Below the pieces are notes generated by a model. That model made no database searches, was not told the DNA's origin, and saw nothing but the letters and a program-made list of their open reading frames with translations. Shown here in pieces: positions 17,686 to 25,805 of a stretch of 64,000 nt of DNA. The translations under genes and the position numbers were made by a program. Numbering within the stretch: position 1 is the stretch's first letter; every line of letters begins with the position of its first letter. Source of the DNA: CAYREV01 sp964423345 (GTDB lineage: Bacteria > Bacteroidota > Rhodothermia > Balneolales > Balneolaceae); the NCBI GenBank assembly GCA_964423345.1, contig CAYREV010000001.1:100536-164535 (forward strand). The letters are read 5' to 3'.

Positions 17686-18291
17686 TCAGTAGCTGTAGCC
17701 TTCCGTAAAGAGCACTTCCCCGTTGGTATCGCTGTTTAATGCCTTAAGGTAGGTTTTGGCGACAACGGATGCTTTCGGCCAGGGTTCGGTATCCCTGCCC
17801 ATCTTTTCGGCTGTTTCTCGTATAAGCGGCGGAGATACTACACAAATGCGTTGCTGGTCGTTCAGGTCGAGTGCGGCAGCCCGGGTAAAACCCTCCAAAG
17901 CCGCATTTACCATTGCAACCGGTGTTGTATTGGGCGAGGGTTCCATGGAAAGCATGCCGCTGGTAAGTATAAAAACCCCGTCATCTGCCAGGTATTCGAG
18001 ACCTTTTCGAACCAGGTTTACCTGGCCCATCAGTTTGCTTCGAATTCCAATCTCAAATTGTTTGTCGGACAAGTCCCGCAAGGGTCCGAAACTGGCATTG
18101 CCCGCGGTACAGATCACGGCATCCAATTTGCCCACCGTCCCGTAAAAAGAATCAATGGTTTCGGGACGGTCAATATTTACGGAAGGAGAAGTGTTACGGG
18201 AAGCTTCAATAACCTCATGCCCCTCCCCTTTTAATAGTTGTGTTACCGCGCCTCCTATGGTTCCCGTAGCTCCGATTACGGTTACTTTCAT
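17686..18291 (-). CDS. Short-chain dehydrogenase/reductase (small)
   Basis: A 201-residue SDR from the ATG at 18291, which directly precedes the nucleotide-binding motif VTVIGATGTIGGAVTQLL; the longer frame from 18363 adds unconserved residues. GATGTIGG is close to the glycine-rich motif of small SDRs, and a central ICTAGNASFGPL resembles the NNAG-type strand. The usual YxxxK catalytic pair is not visible where expected: the segment after LTSGMLSMEPSPNTTP reads VAMVNAALEGFTRAA with no Tyr or Lys. This is a known trait of some atypical small SDRs and may mean altered catalysis. Substrate unknown. Confidence 0.75.
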   Translation of the reverse strand: MKVTVIGATGTIGGAVTQLLKGEGHEVIEASRNTSPSVNIDRPETIDSFYGTVGKLDAVICTAGNASFGPLRDLSDKQFEIGIRSKLMGQVNLVRKGLEYLADDGVFILTSGMLSMEPSPNTTPVAMVNAALEGFTRAAALDLNDQQRICVVSPPLIRETAEKMGRDTEPWPKASVVAKTYLKALNSDTNGEVLFTEGYSY

Positions 18292-18626
18292 AACATGGAA
18301 ATTAGGGGTTAAGTATTGTCTTTTGAGCCACTGTAAAATTATCTGAAAAAGTATCAAAAACAAATGAATGTATCATTCGGCGACTGTAAAAATTAAGTAA
18401 GAGCTCTCCGGGATTTTACATCTAACAACCCAATTAAAACGCATGCCCCTGATTCTCCATCTCATCTTCGGTTTGATCATTGGGTGGGTTAACCCCAAAT
18501 GGGTGGATTTTGAGTAGCTTATTCCTTACCATTTTTCACTGAATAAATAATTCAGTACATATATAGACGGACAATACCTGGCCAATTCCGTGTCAACCAA
18601 AGATTAAATTTTACCATAGGGACGGT
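18292..18626. other. Intergenic region between divergent SDR and CcdA-like genes
   Basis: A 335-bp stretch that should contain promoters for both flanking genes. It holds one short hydrophobic reading frame (18443-18517, annotated separately) and a 10-bp palindrome GGGTTAACCC at 18486-18495 inside it. I see no tRNA, terminator or repeat. Confidence 0.5.
18443..18517 (+). CDS. Possible 24-residue hydrophobic small protein
   Basis: An ATG at 18443 opens 24 codons (starting MPLILHLIFGLIIGW, ending DFE) before TAG at 18515-18517. The peptide is strongly hydrophobic with an aromatic, charged end, as in single-pass small membrane proteins, and lies 109 bp upstream of a membrane protein gene. No clear ribosome-binding site is seen. 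It could equally be a remnant of a permease N-terminus or chance; conservation would have to decide. Confidence 0.2.
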   Translation: MPLILHLIFGLIIGWVNPKWVDFE

Positions 18627-19550
18627 ATGAACAATTTCCATTCGCACTACCCTTTGAAACAGCGTTTGCTTTATTCAGTATTGGGCATGCTGGGTGCGGT
18701 AATTATTGCCGGTTTCTGGAATTATCATCTTGTCGACGGCTTCGGTAAAGAGATAATCATGGAGGGAACTCTGGGAAACTCCGCTGACCTGGCTGATGAC
18801 TACCCGGTGAGGGGTGGCGGTTTCGGATTTCTGTTTGCTGCCTTTGCGGGCCTGGCAGCTACCTTTACAGCCTGTAACTGCGTCGTGTTTGCCATGATTC
18901 CGGGCCTTGCCTGTTCTGTCGATACCGGTAACGGAAAACAGGATGTCTGGAAAACCTTCCGGGCATTTATTTATGGAGTTATGTCGATAACAGCTTTTTA
19001 TGGGATTATGATCGGCTTGTTGGGCAAGGAAGGTGTTGAGGTAATCAATGAAAGATCCATTCGCCTGGCCCAGGCCCAGGCTGTTTTTTCACTGCTGGGT
19101 ATCATCATGTTATTATGGGGTGCCCTGGAGATGGGATTTCTGGATGCAATCAAGTCGAGGTTTTCAGCTGCCACCCGACAATTCTTTTCTCAGCTTGCCG
19201 TCAAGGGAGCTTTGCTGGGCCTTCTGGTAGGGTTTTTCGCGGTAGGACGCCCCTTCCCGGTATTTCGTGAGTTCCTGCTCTATGCCGCCAGTGCTTCAAA
19301 TCCCTTCTACGGGGCAGCGGTAATGATGGTACAGGGATTGGGACAAATAGCTGTTATGGCCCTTATTTTTATTCTGGTTGTTAAAATAGCCGGTGAAAAA
19401 ATCGGGCGGGCCGCTATCGAAAAACCCCATACATTTAAATTGACAAGTGCCCTCGCCTTGATATCCGGAGGCATGTATTTTGTCTTCTACTGGGGGCTTG
19501 CCTTTCTTTTCGATATTGGAGGGTGGGGCTTCAAGCTGGGATGGTATTAA
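18627..19550 (+). CDS. CcdA/DsbD-like polytopic membrane protein
   Basis: A 307-residue protein with about seven or eight hydrophobic segments. The stretch GLAATFTACNCVVFAMIPG (residues 75-93) looks like the first half of the DsbD/CcdA transmembrane domain, where a Cys sits before a Pro-containing helix (usually 'FTPCVLPMIPG'). Here the position reads T-A-C-N-C with Cys83 and Cys85, and a further Cys96. A second-half equivalent (ASNPFYGAAVMMVQGLGQIAVM) follows but lacks the partner Cys. CcdA/DsbD proteins move electrons from cytoplasmic thioredoxin to the periplasm. With the second Cys displaced, electron transfer is uncertain. It converges with pta at 12 bp. Confidence 0.6.
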   Translation: MNNFHSHYPLKQRLLYSVLGMLGAVIIAGFWNYHLVDGFGKEIIMEGTLGNSADLADDYPVRGGGFGFLFAAFAGLAATFTACNCVVFAMIPGLACSVDTGNGKQDVWKTFRAFIYGVMSITAFYGIMIGLLGKEGVEVINERSIRLAQAQAVFSLLGIIMLLWGALEMGFLDAIKSRFSAATRQFFSQLAVKGALLGLLVGFFAVGRPFPVFREFLLYAASASNPFYGAAVMMVQGLGQIAVMALIFILVVKIAGEKIGRAAIEKPHTFKLTSALALISGGMYFVFYWGLAFLFDIGGWGFKLGWY

Positions 19551-19562
19551 TCGGCCGATACC

Positions 19563-20549
19563 TTATCCCTCCTCACCCAGCAGGATGGCTACACAGGCCG
19601 CATTAACGATATCCTCCCACCGGCAACCGCGCGACAAGTCCATCATCGGCCGCTTAAGGCCCTGTAATATAGGTCCTGTTGCGGTTGCTCCCGCCAGGCG
19701 CTCGGTAATTTTATAGGCAATATTACCGGCATCGAGGTTCGGAAAGATATATACATTGGCATTGCCGGCGACAGTGGAACCGGGGGCTTTTCGGTGCCCT
19801 ACTTCAGACACATAGGCCGCATCAAACTGTAGCTCCCCGTCTATCTCCAGTTCGGGCCATTGCTCTCTGGCCAGATCCAAGGCATCCCGAACCAGTTCAA
19901 CCCGCTCGTGCGTAGCACTTCCCTTGGTTGAAAATGACAGCATGGCCACAACTGGCTTATTCTTAGTTAACCGTTGGTGGGTCCGGGATGACTCTATAGC
20001 AATTTCCGCAAGCTGTTTCCGGTCGGGATAAGGAACCACACCACAATCACCATAGGTAAATAACGCCCCATCAGGCAAGGCCATCAAAAATATACTTGAA
20101 ACGGTAGATACCCCTTCCCGGGTGCCGATACACTGGAGGGCAGCCTGTATGACATCACCGCTGGTAGCCACCGAACCGGCAACACAGCCATTGGCATAAT
20201 CCTCCCCAACCAGCATGGCCCCGAAATAAAGAGGATCCTGCAATTTTTGCCTTGCATCATCAATCGATATCCCCTTGTGTTTTCGGCGTTGAAAAAGAGC
20301 GTCTGCCAACAAATCGGAATGGGTGAAACTGTCAAGGTTGTGGACTTGAACAGTACTTGTCAACGTTAAGCCGTGTTCCCCGGCAAGTTTTGTTATCTCT
20401 TTTCCCTTTCCGAGCAGGGTTACCTCACATAGTTGCTGTTCCGCTAAATAGGCACACGCCCGCAATACACGGGGATCTCCGGATTCGGGAAATACAACAT
20501 GTCCCTTTAAAGCTTTGGCTCGACTTCTGATCTCTTCCATTATTTTCAT
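19563..20549 (-). CDS. pta: Phosphate acetyltransferase
   Basis: A 328-residue enzyme of the PTA_PTB family, from the ATG at 20549 placed 1 bp after the EamA stop. It interconverts acetyl-CoA and acetyl phosphate. Conserved parts include HVVFPESGDPRVLRA, the catalytic-site region YANGCVAGSVATSGDVIQAA, VSSIFLMALPDG, MLSFSTKGSATHERV and the C-terminal GPILQGLKRPMMDLSRGC. Only the catalytic domain is present, without the N-terminal regulatory domains of long Pta forms. Acetate kinase is not adjacent. Overlap and spacing place it last in the greA-to-pta gene chain. Confidence 0.9.
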   Translation of the reverse strand: MKIMEEIRSRAKALKGHVVFPESGDPRVLRACAYLAEQQLCEVTLLGKGKEITKLAGEHGLTLTSTVQVHNLDSFTHSDLLADALFQRRKHKGISIDDARQKLQDPLYFGAMLVGEDYANGCVAGSVATSGDVIQAALQCIGTREGVSTVSSIFLMALPDGALFTYGDCGVVPYPDRKQLAEIAIESSRTHQRLTKNKPVVAMLSFSTKGSATHERVELVRDALDLAREQWPELEIDGELQFDAAYVSEVGHRKAPGSTVAGNANVYIFPNLDAGNIAYKITERLAGATATGPILQGLKRPMMDLSRGCRWEDIVNAACVAILLGEEG

Positions 20550-20550
20550 A

Positions 20551-21408
20551 CTAAAACAGTATAAAGATTGAAATAATCGCGACCGCCAGCCCCACCCATT
20601 GCATCCGGCTGATGGAATCTCCCCAACGCAATAGCCCGAGAGCCGTCCCGCCCACCACACTGAGCATATTTACCATCGGATAGGCTATGGAACCTGTAAT
20701 GCCGTCGAGGGCATATATTAAAAAAACAGCTGAATAAAGATTGGGGATTCCTATTAAAAGCCCAAGTTTAAGTTCAGGCAAGGTTAATAAGGGCCCTTTT
20801 CGCACTATACATGCTACCGCTCCCACTATAAATGCTCCTGAAAACACCAGGCACATGAACAGCAATTCGTTGATTTGAAGGCTAAACTCCTCCTTGTAAA
20901 TTTTAAGCGAGGCATCTGCAAATCCCGAAAGAAGAAAAATAATCAGCAACAACCAGCCGGCATTCACAGAACCGATTTTCACCCTTCCCTTTTTGGGTAT
21001 CAACAACAAAAGTGCTGCGAATACCAGCAGTACTCCCCCTGTTTTCAATATTCCGAGGTACTCCCCATAATAGTATACCGAAACCAGCACCGGAAGCAAC
21101 AGGGAAAGACGCATTGCCGTTATGGTTATACCCACGCCGTTGAGATGCACGGATTTGCTGTAGAAAAGAAAATTGGCAATAAAAAAGATGCCCACTGCCA
21201 GGCTGAATAAGAGCAGCATGTTACCGTGCTCAAATCCATACAGAGCGGAATCAGGCATTAATCCCCCCACGGCAGCTACGGCAGCCGCTACAAAATAATT
21301 TACCGTCAGGGTATTAAGCGTGCGCAGTTTCCCAACTTCCGTCATTTTCAAAAAATGAGCTATAAGCAGAGAACAGCCCGCACTTAAAAATATATACAGG
21401 TAAGGCAT
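20551..21408 (-). CDS. EamA/DMT-superfamily transporter
   Basis: A 285-residue membrane protein with about ten hydrophobic helices in two related halves, the EamA (drug/metabolite transporter) arrangement. I chose the ATG at 21408, which forms a TGATG overlap with the stop of the caspase-fold gene, over the GTG at 21411. The C-terminal half has GSIAYPMVNMLSVVGGTALG and LRWGDSISRMQWVGLAVAI, typical of the second EamA repeat. Substrate unknown; such proteins export small metabolites or amino acids. Confidence 0.85.
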   Translation of the reverse strand: MPYLYIFLSAGCSLLIAHFLKMTEVGKLRTLNTLTVNYFVAAAVAAVGGLMPDSALYGFEHGNMLLLFSLAVGIFFIANFLFYSKSVHLNGVGITITAMRLSLLLPVLVSVYYYGEYLGILKTGGVLLVFAALLLLIPKKGRVKIGSVNAGWLLLIIFLLSGFADASLKIYKEEFSLQINELLFMCLVFSGAFIVGAVACIVRKGPLLTLPELKLGLLIGIPNLYSAVFLIYALDGITGSIAYPMVNMLSVVGGTALGLLRWGDSISRMQWVGLAVAIISIFILF

Positions 21409-23189
21409 CACCGGGAAGGTATTATCTGCATTGCCGTATTGCCAAAAGCCCGGGGATCCTGGGAAAGGTCGTGCAGCCTCCTTGAGTTATAAGGAATATT
21501 TCTTTCCAGAAATTGAAATATGGCCCCCGTATTGGTTATGCGTTGCTGAAGTGCTTTTGCAATGAAGTAAGGAAACAAGTGATGTTTCTTGTCTTCCCCT
21601 CCGTTACCCACGTACAATTGAGATTTCTGGTGGAGCTCCGAACTGAATAACACCAGGGAGTTGGAATTTCCGGAGGTTATGATATCCGACAGGCTCCGAA
21701 GCGGTTGGTGCAGGTCAAGATCAGATTCGGATAATAGCTGTTCGCTTCCCGGCGCCTGAAATTCTATGTCAGCCAAGACAATGGTTTTATGTGAAGGTAC
21801 AGCGGATAACTCAGTAAACAGCCTGCTGAGACTGATGTTTTCTTCAGCACGATCTAATCCTACCGGACGGAAAGACAAATTGTACCCCTCCTCACCCAAT
21901 TCAACATTGCCGTAACCACTCAAATAGATAAACAGGGTGGTACTGTCGGCAGCGAGGTTTTTCAATTTTTCCACCCGGGACAAGAGACTGTCGCCGGTTG
22001 CTATATCTCGAAATTCCGTGATATTATTCGCAGGGAATCCCAGGGCATTCTCAAGGTATAACCGCATTAGTTTTCCATCACGGTGGGCATAAGAACGAGA
22101 CTGAAATGGGGAACGGTAATTTTGATTGGTTACAACTAAAGCGTGTGCATTAGGATTGATATCGCTAAGGATAGGTATATTGTTTTCAACATCGACATTA
22201 CCGAATGGTATACGCGGTACGGCCATCACCTCGCTTTTTTCTGCAAAGTCGGAAGTTCTCCAGATCATGTCAGCATCAGTCCGTGCTATGAAATTTTCAG
22301 AGATACCGTACAGGATCCTATACCATTGCTCGGAGGCAGAATTGATAATGCGTAACTGGCTTCCCTCAACCAGCTCGGCCAATATGTTGGATGTGTTCTC
22401 TTCAGGAGAACTGCGTAGTTCGGCTACCGGAGCGGTAATGTGCGCATAAGGCTGGAGGATATCATTCAGCCTGTATTCATAACGGTAGGTGGAATCCCTG
22501 TAGGCCAGGTTTACAAAAACGCTGTCGGGTTTCTCTCCTTCAATTTCCAGTGAGTTAAGCAGGCTCCCAAGTCCTATGTCGAGCTTGCCGTTATCTATCT
22601 TCCTTTGTTCATTTTCAACCAGCAGATTGTTTCCGTAGCTGATGGACAATGTTAATGTTTCTCCCTCTGTTTCAGATACACTTACGGTATCTTTTTGAAC
22701 CATAGTACCTGTTTTTCTCAAATATCGCTCCTCCCCTGTTGGACGGGGCATTCCCTTTGGTTTCATGGCATAAAAGCCGGATCCGGCCATCAGGGCAGCT
22801 GCCAGGCTTAGGGAAGTAACTGTTGTGGATGACCTGTTATCCATCAGTATATCGGTATGTGCGGTAAAAGCGGTTAGTGCGGCTCCCGTTAAACCCAATG
22901 CCAGAACCCACGGTTTTATTTTATACTCCTGTATGGTACGCTGCAACAGGACTTTTTCGGCATATTCGTAGGTCACCTTCGAATAGATCCGGAGACTTAG
23001 GGTGGGATTCGAAGGACTCAGCTCATTGCTTTTATCCAGAAAATGTTTCTCATCCAGAAGCCGATAGTCTGATTTGTCAATGGCCGAAGTATCTTTGACC
23101 ACCCACCGGGGGCTGGTACAGGAAGCCGAAAAGAGCAGCATGGAAACCAGAGCGGCCAACCAGATATATGTATTCAGATATGTACTCAT
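21408..23189 (-). CDS. Caspase-fold lipoprotein with SH3b domain, catalytic dyad lost
   Basis: A 593-residue predicted lipoprotein (lipobox SASC, Cys24). Two hydrophobic segments (about 93-110 and 122-140) are followed by a beta-rich region, a bacterial SH3-like domain (about 250-312, PVAELRSSPEENTSNILAEL) and a peptidase C14/caspase-like domain from about 345. The caspase core is recognisable: ALVVTNQNYR, a middle strand TTLFIYLSGYGNVELGE, and KTIVLADIEFQ. In active family members the His is in SGHG and the Cys in LDAC; here these read SGYG (Tyr426) and LADI (no Cys). It therefore looks like a pseudo-caspase, perhaps a binding or scaffolding protein. It shares a TGATG overlap with the barrel gene before it and with EamA after it. 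Confidence 0.72.
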   Translation of the reverse strand: MSTYLNTYIWLAALVSMLLFSASCTSPRWVVKDTSAIDKSDYRLLDEKHFLDKSNELSPSNPTLSLRIYSKVTYEYAEKVLLQRTIQEYKIKPWVLALGLTGAALTAFTAHTDILMDNRSSTTVTSLSLAAALMAGSGFYAMKPKGMPRPTGEERYLRKTGTMVQKDTVSVSETEGETLTLSISYGNNLLVENEQRKIDNGKLDIGLGSLLNSLEIEGEKPDSVFVNLAYRDSTYRYEYRLNDILQPYAHITAPVAELRSSPEENTSNILAELVEGSQLRIINSASEQWYRILYGISENFIARTDADMIWRTSDFAEKSEVMAVPRIPFGNVDVENNIPILSDINPNAHALVVTNQNYRSPFQSRSYAHRDGKLMRLYLENALGFPANNITEFRDIATGDSLLSRVEKLKNLAADSTTLFIYLSGYGNVELGEEGYNLSFRPVGLDRAEENISLSRLFTELSAVPSHKTIVLADIEFQAPGSEQLLSESDLDLHQPLRSLSDIITSGNSNSLVLFSSELHQKSQLYVGNGGEDKKHHLFPYFIAKALQQRITNTGAIFQFLERNIPYNSRRLHDLSQDPRAFGNTAMQIIPSR

Positions 23190-24403
23190 CAGAGAGGGAT
23201 AACGGCTCCGATTCCTATGATATTTCGATATTTAAAATGGGGATCCGCCCCGGGCCGGGAAAGCCATAAGGGAATATCGTACCGTATCCGTATTCCGCGG
23301 CTTTTCCCAAGATAATCGGGAATGTTCAAGGAGAACATGAATCCAAGACCTGCATCGGCAAGGACCGGCTCATATTCCAGGCTTGTCAATCCAAGCGAAG
23401 TTCCCGTGTCAATAAAAAGATAAGAACGCAGATCCAAAATATTGCCTATAACAGGAATTTTTTTGATAGCCTTATCCAGCGGGTTTGGATAGTCAAATTC
23501 AATGTTAAGAGCACCCAACGAAGTGTAAAGCGGAGTGATTCCATTGTTAAGCAAATTAAAATCCCTTTCCAGGTATCCTCTCAGGTTTGCACCTCCCGAT
23601 ACCTGAAATAAACCCTCATCCATCCAGGAGGTCGGGATCGTTCCCTTGGCACGGGTCAGGCCGTTTCCCATCCATCCTATAGCAGGCAGGAAACTGTTGC
23701 TGAACAGGTATTGAGGCGGGGTATCTTCCGATGCAATGCCCGCAAACAACCGTCCCCGAATGGCAAAATTATCATTCAATGCGATCAACTGCTGTATTTC
23801 AGCTTTACTTTGAACAAATACAGGAAGGGGTCCACCCAGGTTGATATTGGTAAAAGATCCCGCCTGCAGCAAGCCCGGGCCATTTTCTTTTTGGTAGAGA
23901 ATATCCATGGCTGAGATGTATAACCACTCATCTATCCACAACCGGGGATACAAAAGATAGGCATCCTTAAAACGGTCTTCACTTCTCAGGCTCAGCGACA
24001 ACTCTTTAAAATTATTCTCATTAAATCCGGTTTGCCATCTTTTGTTAAATGCCAGGCCATGCCGGTGAAATCCGGTTCTTATGGAACTAAACAGCTGTAT
24101 GTTGCCCTCACTTCCGAAATCTGAAATGGACGGAATGGGTTCGGTAAAGGAGAGATAGTAGGATACAGGGTATTGGGGCAGCCAGGTTCCAAGCCATACA
24201 CCAAAATCCAGCCGGTGCGGACCGTCCCCAAAGGTTCCGGGTTTTTGTCCTTTGATTCTAAGCCCAAGGCGAATTCCATCTACGTCATTGTACCAGAGGT
24301 CTGGAGCCGGCAATAACTCGTAGTTTTGTTCTTTCTGTTGAGCGAACAGTAATAATGGCGCAAACAAAAATAATAATACAGCACAAGAGATCTTGGAAGT
24401 CAT
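23189..24403 (-). CDS. Outer-membrane beta-barrel protein, surface-antigen-like
   Basis: A 404-residue protein with a signal peptide (cleavage near LLLFA-QQ) and many alternating amphipathic strands. It contains GGANLRGYLERD, resembling the (V/L)RGF/Y motif of Omp85/D15 barrels, and ends with strands of the 'GIRIRYDIPLWLS' kind. No POTRA domains are present. The C-terminal residues (GIGAVIPL) fit a membrane-embedded last strand. It overlaps the Nudix gene by 4 bp (ATGA) and the caspase-fold lipoprotein gene by 1 bp (TGATG), so barrel and lipoprotein are probably made in fixed proportion and may work together at the outer membrane. Function unknown. Confidence 0.7.
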   Translation of the reverse strand: MTSKISCAVLLFLFAPLLLFAQQKEQNYELLPAPDLWYNDVDGIRLGLRIKGQKPGTFGDGPHRLDFGVWLGTWLPQYPVSYYLSFTEPIPSISDFGSEGNIQLFSSIRTGFHRHGLAFNKRWQTGFNENNFKELSLSLRSEDRFKDAYLLYPRLWIDEWLYISAMDILYQKENGPGLLQAGSFTNINLGGPLPVFVQSKAEIQQLIALNDNFAIRGRLFAGIASEDTPPQYLFSNSFLPAIGWMGNGLTRAKGTIPTSWMDEGLFQVSGGANLRGYLERDFNLLNNGITPLYTSLGALNIEFDYPNPLDKAIKKIPVIGNILDLRSYLFIDTGTSLGLTSLEYEPVLADAGLGFMFSLNIPDYLGKSRGIRIRYDIPLWLSRPGADPHFKYRNIIGIGAVIPL

Positions 24404-24846
24404 CGGGAGATTTTCCAGTCTTCTAAAATTTTGTAATCTGTTAATGTATTATGCACCAGTTTAAGCAATCTTCGCTGTTCAGGCCAACGTATGTAATCCT
24501 CTACATCCTCGATTGTTATCCAACGGTATTCGTTATGCTCCTCGTTCAACACCACCGTGTCATCATAATCCGTTTCTGCAGCAAAAGCAGGAATGGATTC
24601 AACAATATCATTTCTGTGATTATAAAAATGATTGATACTCGGAATGGTCCAATACAATTTCGGGCTGAGTCCGGTTTCCTCTTTTAGTTCCCGGAGGCCG
24701 GCCTCCCATGCCCGCTCATTCTCCTTGATTTTACCGGCAACCATGCGCCATTCACCGGCATACAGTTTCCCTTCGGACCGTTTCAGTATCAGAAACTGGA
24801 TACCCTTCTCATAACAGCGATATGGATAAACGTCTATAAGTCTCAT
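24400..24846 (-). CDS. Nudix hydrolase
   Basis: A 148-residue Nudix protein. The Nudix box reads GKIKENERAWEAGLRELKEE plus TGL, matching Gx5Ex7REUXEEXGU. The sequence FNHFYNHR-like segment and the length resemble NudB-type (dihydroneopterin triphosphate or dATP) pyrophosphohydrolases, but the substrate cannot be fixed. It starts 8 bp after the uxs stop and overlaps the barrel gene by 4 bp. Confidence 0.88.
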   Translation of the reverse strand: MRLIDVYPYRCYEKGIQFLILKRSEGKLYAGEWRMVAGKIKENERAWEAGLRELKEETGLSPKLYWTIPSINHFYNHRNDIVESIPAFAAETDYDDTVVLNEEHNEYRWITIEDVEDYIRWPEQRRLLKLVHNTLTDYKILEDWKISR

Positions 24847-24854
24847 AAGGGATG

Positions 24855-25805
24855 TTATTCGGGACGGGAAACTTTCTCCCTGAAGTAGTCCAGTGTTTTT
24901 TTAAGTCCTTCCCTGCGGTTGTAACCCGGTTCCCAATCCAATACCTGGCGGGCCCGGGATATGTCGGGTTGGCGCACCTGCGGGTCGTCCTTGGGCAGAT
25001 CCTCGAAAGTGATGCCGCTCTCGCTGCCGGTCAGCTCGATAATCTCTTTGGCGAACTCCAGGATGCTTATCTCCTGCGGGTTGCCGATGTTGACCGGCTC
25101 GCAGTAGTCGCTCTGCGAGAGCCGCCAGATCCCCTCCACCAGGTCGTCCACATAGGTAAAGGAACGGGTCTGCGAGCCGTCGCCGAAGACCGTCAGGTCC
25201 TTGCCCTTCAGGGCCTGCCGCATGAAGGTGGGCAGCGCCCGCCCGTCTTTCAGCCGCATGCGGGCCCCATAGGTGTTGAAAATGCGGGCAATACGGGTAT
25301 CGATGCCGTGGTAGCGGTGGTAGGCCATGGCCATCGCCTCGGCAAAACGCTTGGCCTCATCGTAGACGCCGCGGAAGCCGATGGGGTTGACGTTCCCCCA
25401 GTAATCCTCCCGCTGCGGGTGGGTCTGCGGGTCGCCGTACACTTCGCTGGTGGAGGCCAGCAAAAAGCGAGCGTCCTTCTCCCGGGCCAGCCCGAGGGCC
25501 TTGTGGGTGCCCAGCGAACCCACCTTCAGGGTCTGGATGGGCATCTCCAGGTAGTCGATGGGCGAGGCCGGCGAGGCAAAGTGCAGGATCAGGTCCAGCT
25601 CCCCGGTCACATGGATAAAATTGGTCACATCATGGTTGATAAACTCAAAGTCTTCGTGGCCCATCAGGTGGGCGATATTGTCGGCCGAGCCGGTCAGCAG
25701 GTTGTCCATACAGATCACCCGGTACCCCTCCTTGAGGTAGCGGTCGCACAGGTGCGAGCCCAGAAAGCCGGCACCCCCGGTTATAAGTACGCGTTTGTCA
25801 GACAT
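24855..25805 (-). CDS. UDP-glucuronate decarboxylase (UDP-xylose synthase), extended SDR
   Basis: A 316-residue NAD-dependent extended SDR. The Rossmann motif is LITGGAGFLGSHLCDRYL, the catalytic region LLASTSEVYGDP and the YxxxK pair is in GVYDEAKRFAEAMA; NPIGFRGVYDEAKR is characteristic of UDP-glucuronate decarboxylases that make UDP-xylose. It overlaps the UDP-glucose dehydrogenase gene by 8 bp, so the two consecutive steps UDP-Glc to UDP-GlcA to UDP-Xyl are paired. The region is markedly GC-rich: I count 41 G/C in 60 bases at 25201-25260, against 19 in 60 in greA at 27241-27300. This suggests recent transfer or a strong expression-linked codon bias. Confidence 0.9.
   Translation of the reverse strand: MSDKRVLITGGAGFLGSHLCDRYLKEGYRVICMDNLLTGSADNIAHLMGHEDFEFINHDVTNFIHVTGELDLILHFASPASPIDYLEMPIQTLKVGSLGTHKALGLAREKDARFLLASTSEVYGDPQTHPQREDYWGNVNPIGFRGVYDEAKRFAEAMAMAYHRYHGIDTRIARIFNTYGARMRLKDGRALPTFMRQALKGKDLTVFGDGSQTRSFTYVDDLVEGIWRLSQSDYCEPVNIGNPQEISILEFAKEIIELTGSESGITFEDLPKDDPQVRQPDISRARQVLDWEPGYNRREGLKKTLDYFREKVSRPE

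Noticed and set aside
18627..19550. Possible DsbD/CcdA electron-transfer activity
   Set aside because: Fold similarity kept, but the activity was not asserted because the second Cys is missing.
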